Shown here: in pieces, positions 63,327 through 64,000 of the stretch | How positions within the stretch are numbered: position 1 is the stretch's first letter | How the letters are laid out: each line of letters begins with the position of its first letter | DNA from: Arthrobacter sp. StoSoilB22 | GTDB taxonomy: Bacteria > Actinomycetota > Actinomycetes > Actinomycetales > Micrococcaceae | NCBI RefSeq assembly: GCF_019977315.1 | Contig: NZ_AP024652.1 | Span: 4,154,001 to 4,218,000, forward strand | Length of the DNA: 64,000 nt | Direction: 5' to 3' | Position numbers and translations under genes: made by a program | Notes under the pieces: generated by a model | The model's database searches: none | Seen by the model: the letters and a program-made list of their open reading frames with translations, nothing else | What the model was told of the DNA's origin: nothing

Positions 63327-63397
63327 CTACCCATTTTTGGTGCAGGGGTGGCCGACAGCCATCGAGGATGCATCCTATGTGGACAACTACGTGCCGA

Positions 63398-63438
63398 GGC
63401 CGCTGTTCCGTTGAGGCCCAACAACGGAACAGCGGGCC
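63398..63438. repeat. REP-like palindrome, copy C
   Basis: The arms share the core CGCTGTTCCGTTG with copy B and pair with CAACGGAACAGCG around an 8-base loop. It sits in the 128-base gap between the Pro/Gln-rich gene (whose 3' end it follows on the minus strand) and the start of the AbiEi-type gene. Confidence 0.85.
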
Positions 63439-63454
63439 GAGAACGGATTTGCGG

Positions 63455-64000
63455 TTAGGGCCTCGACGGGAGGGACGGAATCAGCTGCGATGGAACCGGC
63501 ACAGGAACACCCGAGGGGCCAAGCTTTGAGGGATCGATCGTGGAGGGGTCGATCTCCGGCGGGGTCACGGGCAACACCGGCGGCGTGGGGATGACGCCGT
63601 TTCCGGGCTCCTGGTGCGACGGCGCGTTGGGGGTACGTTGCGATGGTTCGCCCCCGGGCTGCGGCTGGGGTTCGGGAACAACAGGACTGACGGGTGCCGA
63701 CGGAGCAGGCTGGGGTTGGACAGTGGCAGAACCTTGCTGCGGCACGTCCGGAGCAGGCACCTGCTGCTCGGGGGTGGTGCCAGCGGGCGCATCGGGTTGG
63801 GGAGCGCTGCCCGAACCCGGGTTCAGTTGTGACACCACCGAACCGATTGCTGCTCCAAGATGCTGGAAAGCGCCCGGCAGGCCGCCCTCCGATGCGACGG
63901 CAGCGGTAGCCCCGCCTGCCAAGGACACGGCAACGGCAAGGCCCGCGATGGCGGCGCGGCGCTTCTTACGACGACGTGCAGCGAGTTCGTCCACAGGAGC
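63455..64000 (-). CDS. Pro/Gln-rich single-pass membrane protein, 5' end may be outside the window
   Basis: At least 179 residues from a GTG at 63994. The frame stays open to the window edge (two more codons), so this may be the C-terminal part of a longer protein. It begins with a very basic patch (AARRRKKRRAA), one hydrophobic helix (AIAGLAVAVSLAGGATAAVA) and a short amphipathic stretch (LPGAFQHLGAAIGSVVSQL). The rest is Pro/Gln/Ala/Ser-rich low complexity. This is the layout of an inside-basic signal anchor with an extracellular disordered tail. It resembles the riboswitch-controlled protein in style only. The function is unknown; anti-sigma-like proteins can look like this at their C-terminus. 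Confidence 0.65.
   Translation of the reverse strand, partial: APVDELAARRRKKRRAAIAGLAVAVSLAGGATAAVASEGGLPGAFQHLGAAIGSVVSQLNPGSGSAPQPDAPAGTTPEQQVPAPDVPQQGSATVQPQPAPSAPVSPVVPEPQPQPGGEPSQRTPNAPSHQEPGNGVIPTPPVLPVTPPEIDPSTIDPSKLGPSGVPVPVPSQLIPSLPSRP

Overview
The window is high-GC DNA from an actinobacterium, almost certainly an Arthrobacter/Paenarthrobacter-type member of the Micrococcaceae. This is inferred from codon use, frequent GTG/TTG starts, a heterotetrameric sarcosine oxidase operon with dedicated glyA, sdaA and purU, an IdeR/DtxR-type iron box and a c-di-AMP (ydaO/yuaA-type) riboswitch. No rRNA, tRNA, CRISPR array or phage module was seen.

Layout. 1-2.5 kb: the end of a DUF4383 gene, then a histidine kinase/response regulator pair whose regulator is frameshifted; the pair is flanked by about 30-bp direct repeats. 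2.5-18 kb: creatine catabolism. An IclR regulator, creatinase and an MHS-type importer run on the minus strand. After a 32-bp repeat array broken by an IS3-family element come a GntR regulator and the seven-gene glyA-soxBDAG-sdaA-purU operon. Together these convert creatine to sarcosine, sarcosine to glycine plus methylene-THF and H2O2, glycine to serine, and serine to pyruvate, with purU recycling folate. 18-22 kb: a PucR regulator opposite an NCS1 transporter and a PuuE-type deacetylase. 22-25 kb: a DUF456 membrane protein, malic enzyme and a TetR regulator. 25-28.7 kb: three tandem secreted FG-GAP repeat proteins.

28.7-40.5 kb is transport-rich: four MFS transporters, an RraA-like protein, a MarR-MFS pair, a GNAT enzyme, a PadR-DUF1048-DrrAB-like efflux operon and a CycA-type amino acid permease. 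40.6-44.5 kb encodes a 1323-residue LPXTG surface protein with DUF11-type repeats. 44.7-48.6 kb is a ferric-siderophore ABC operon behind an iron box. 48.7-54.9 kb is a mannitol PTS unit (TetR-mtlA-mtlD) divergent from the general PTS genes ptsI-ptsH, with a palindrome in the shared promoter region.

54.9-64 kb is mixed: an orphan excisionase-like HTH protein, an internally deleted maleylpyruvate isomerase-like gene, an alpha/beta hydrolase, a DUF6480-like acidic protein, an ATP-dependent DNA ligase, a c-di-AMP riboswitch ahead of an uncharacterised Pro/Thr/Ala-rich membrane protein, a PucR/AdeR-like regulator divergent from alanine dehydrogenase, an AbiEi-type gene truncated at a palindromic repeat, and the edge of a Pro/Gln-rich membrane protein. 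One family of long palindromes recurs at about 56.98, 62.56 and 63.42 kb.

The clearest functional theme is use of creatine and related small nitrogen compounds as carbon and nitrogen source. The most striking observations are the riboswitch-controlled unknown protein, the repeat array split by the IS, the direct repeats around the broken two-component system, and the palindrome family associated with gene decay.
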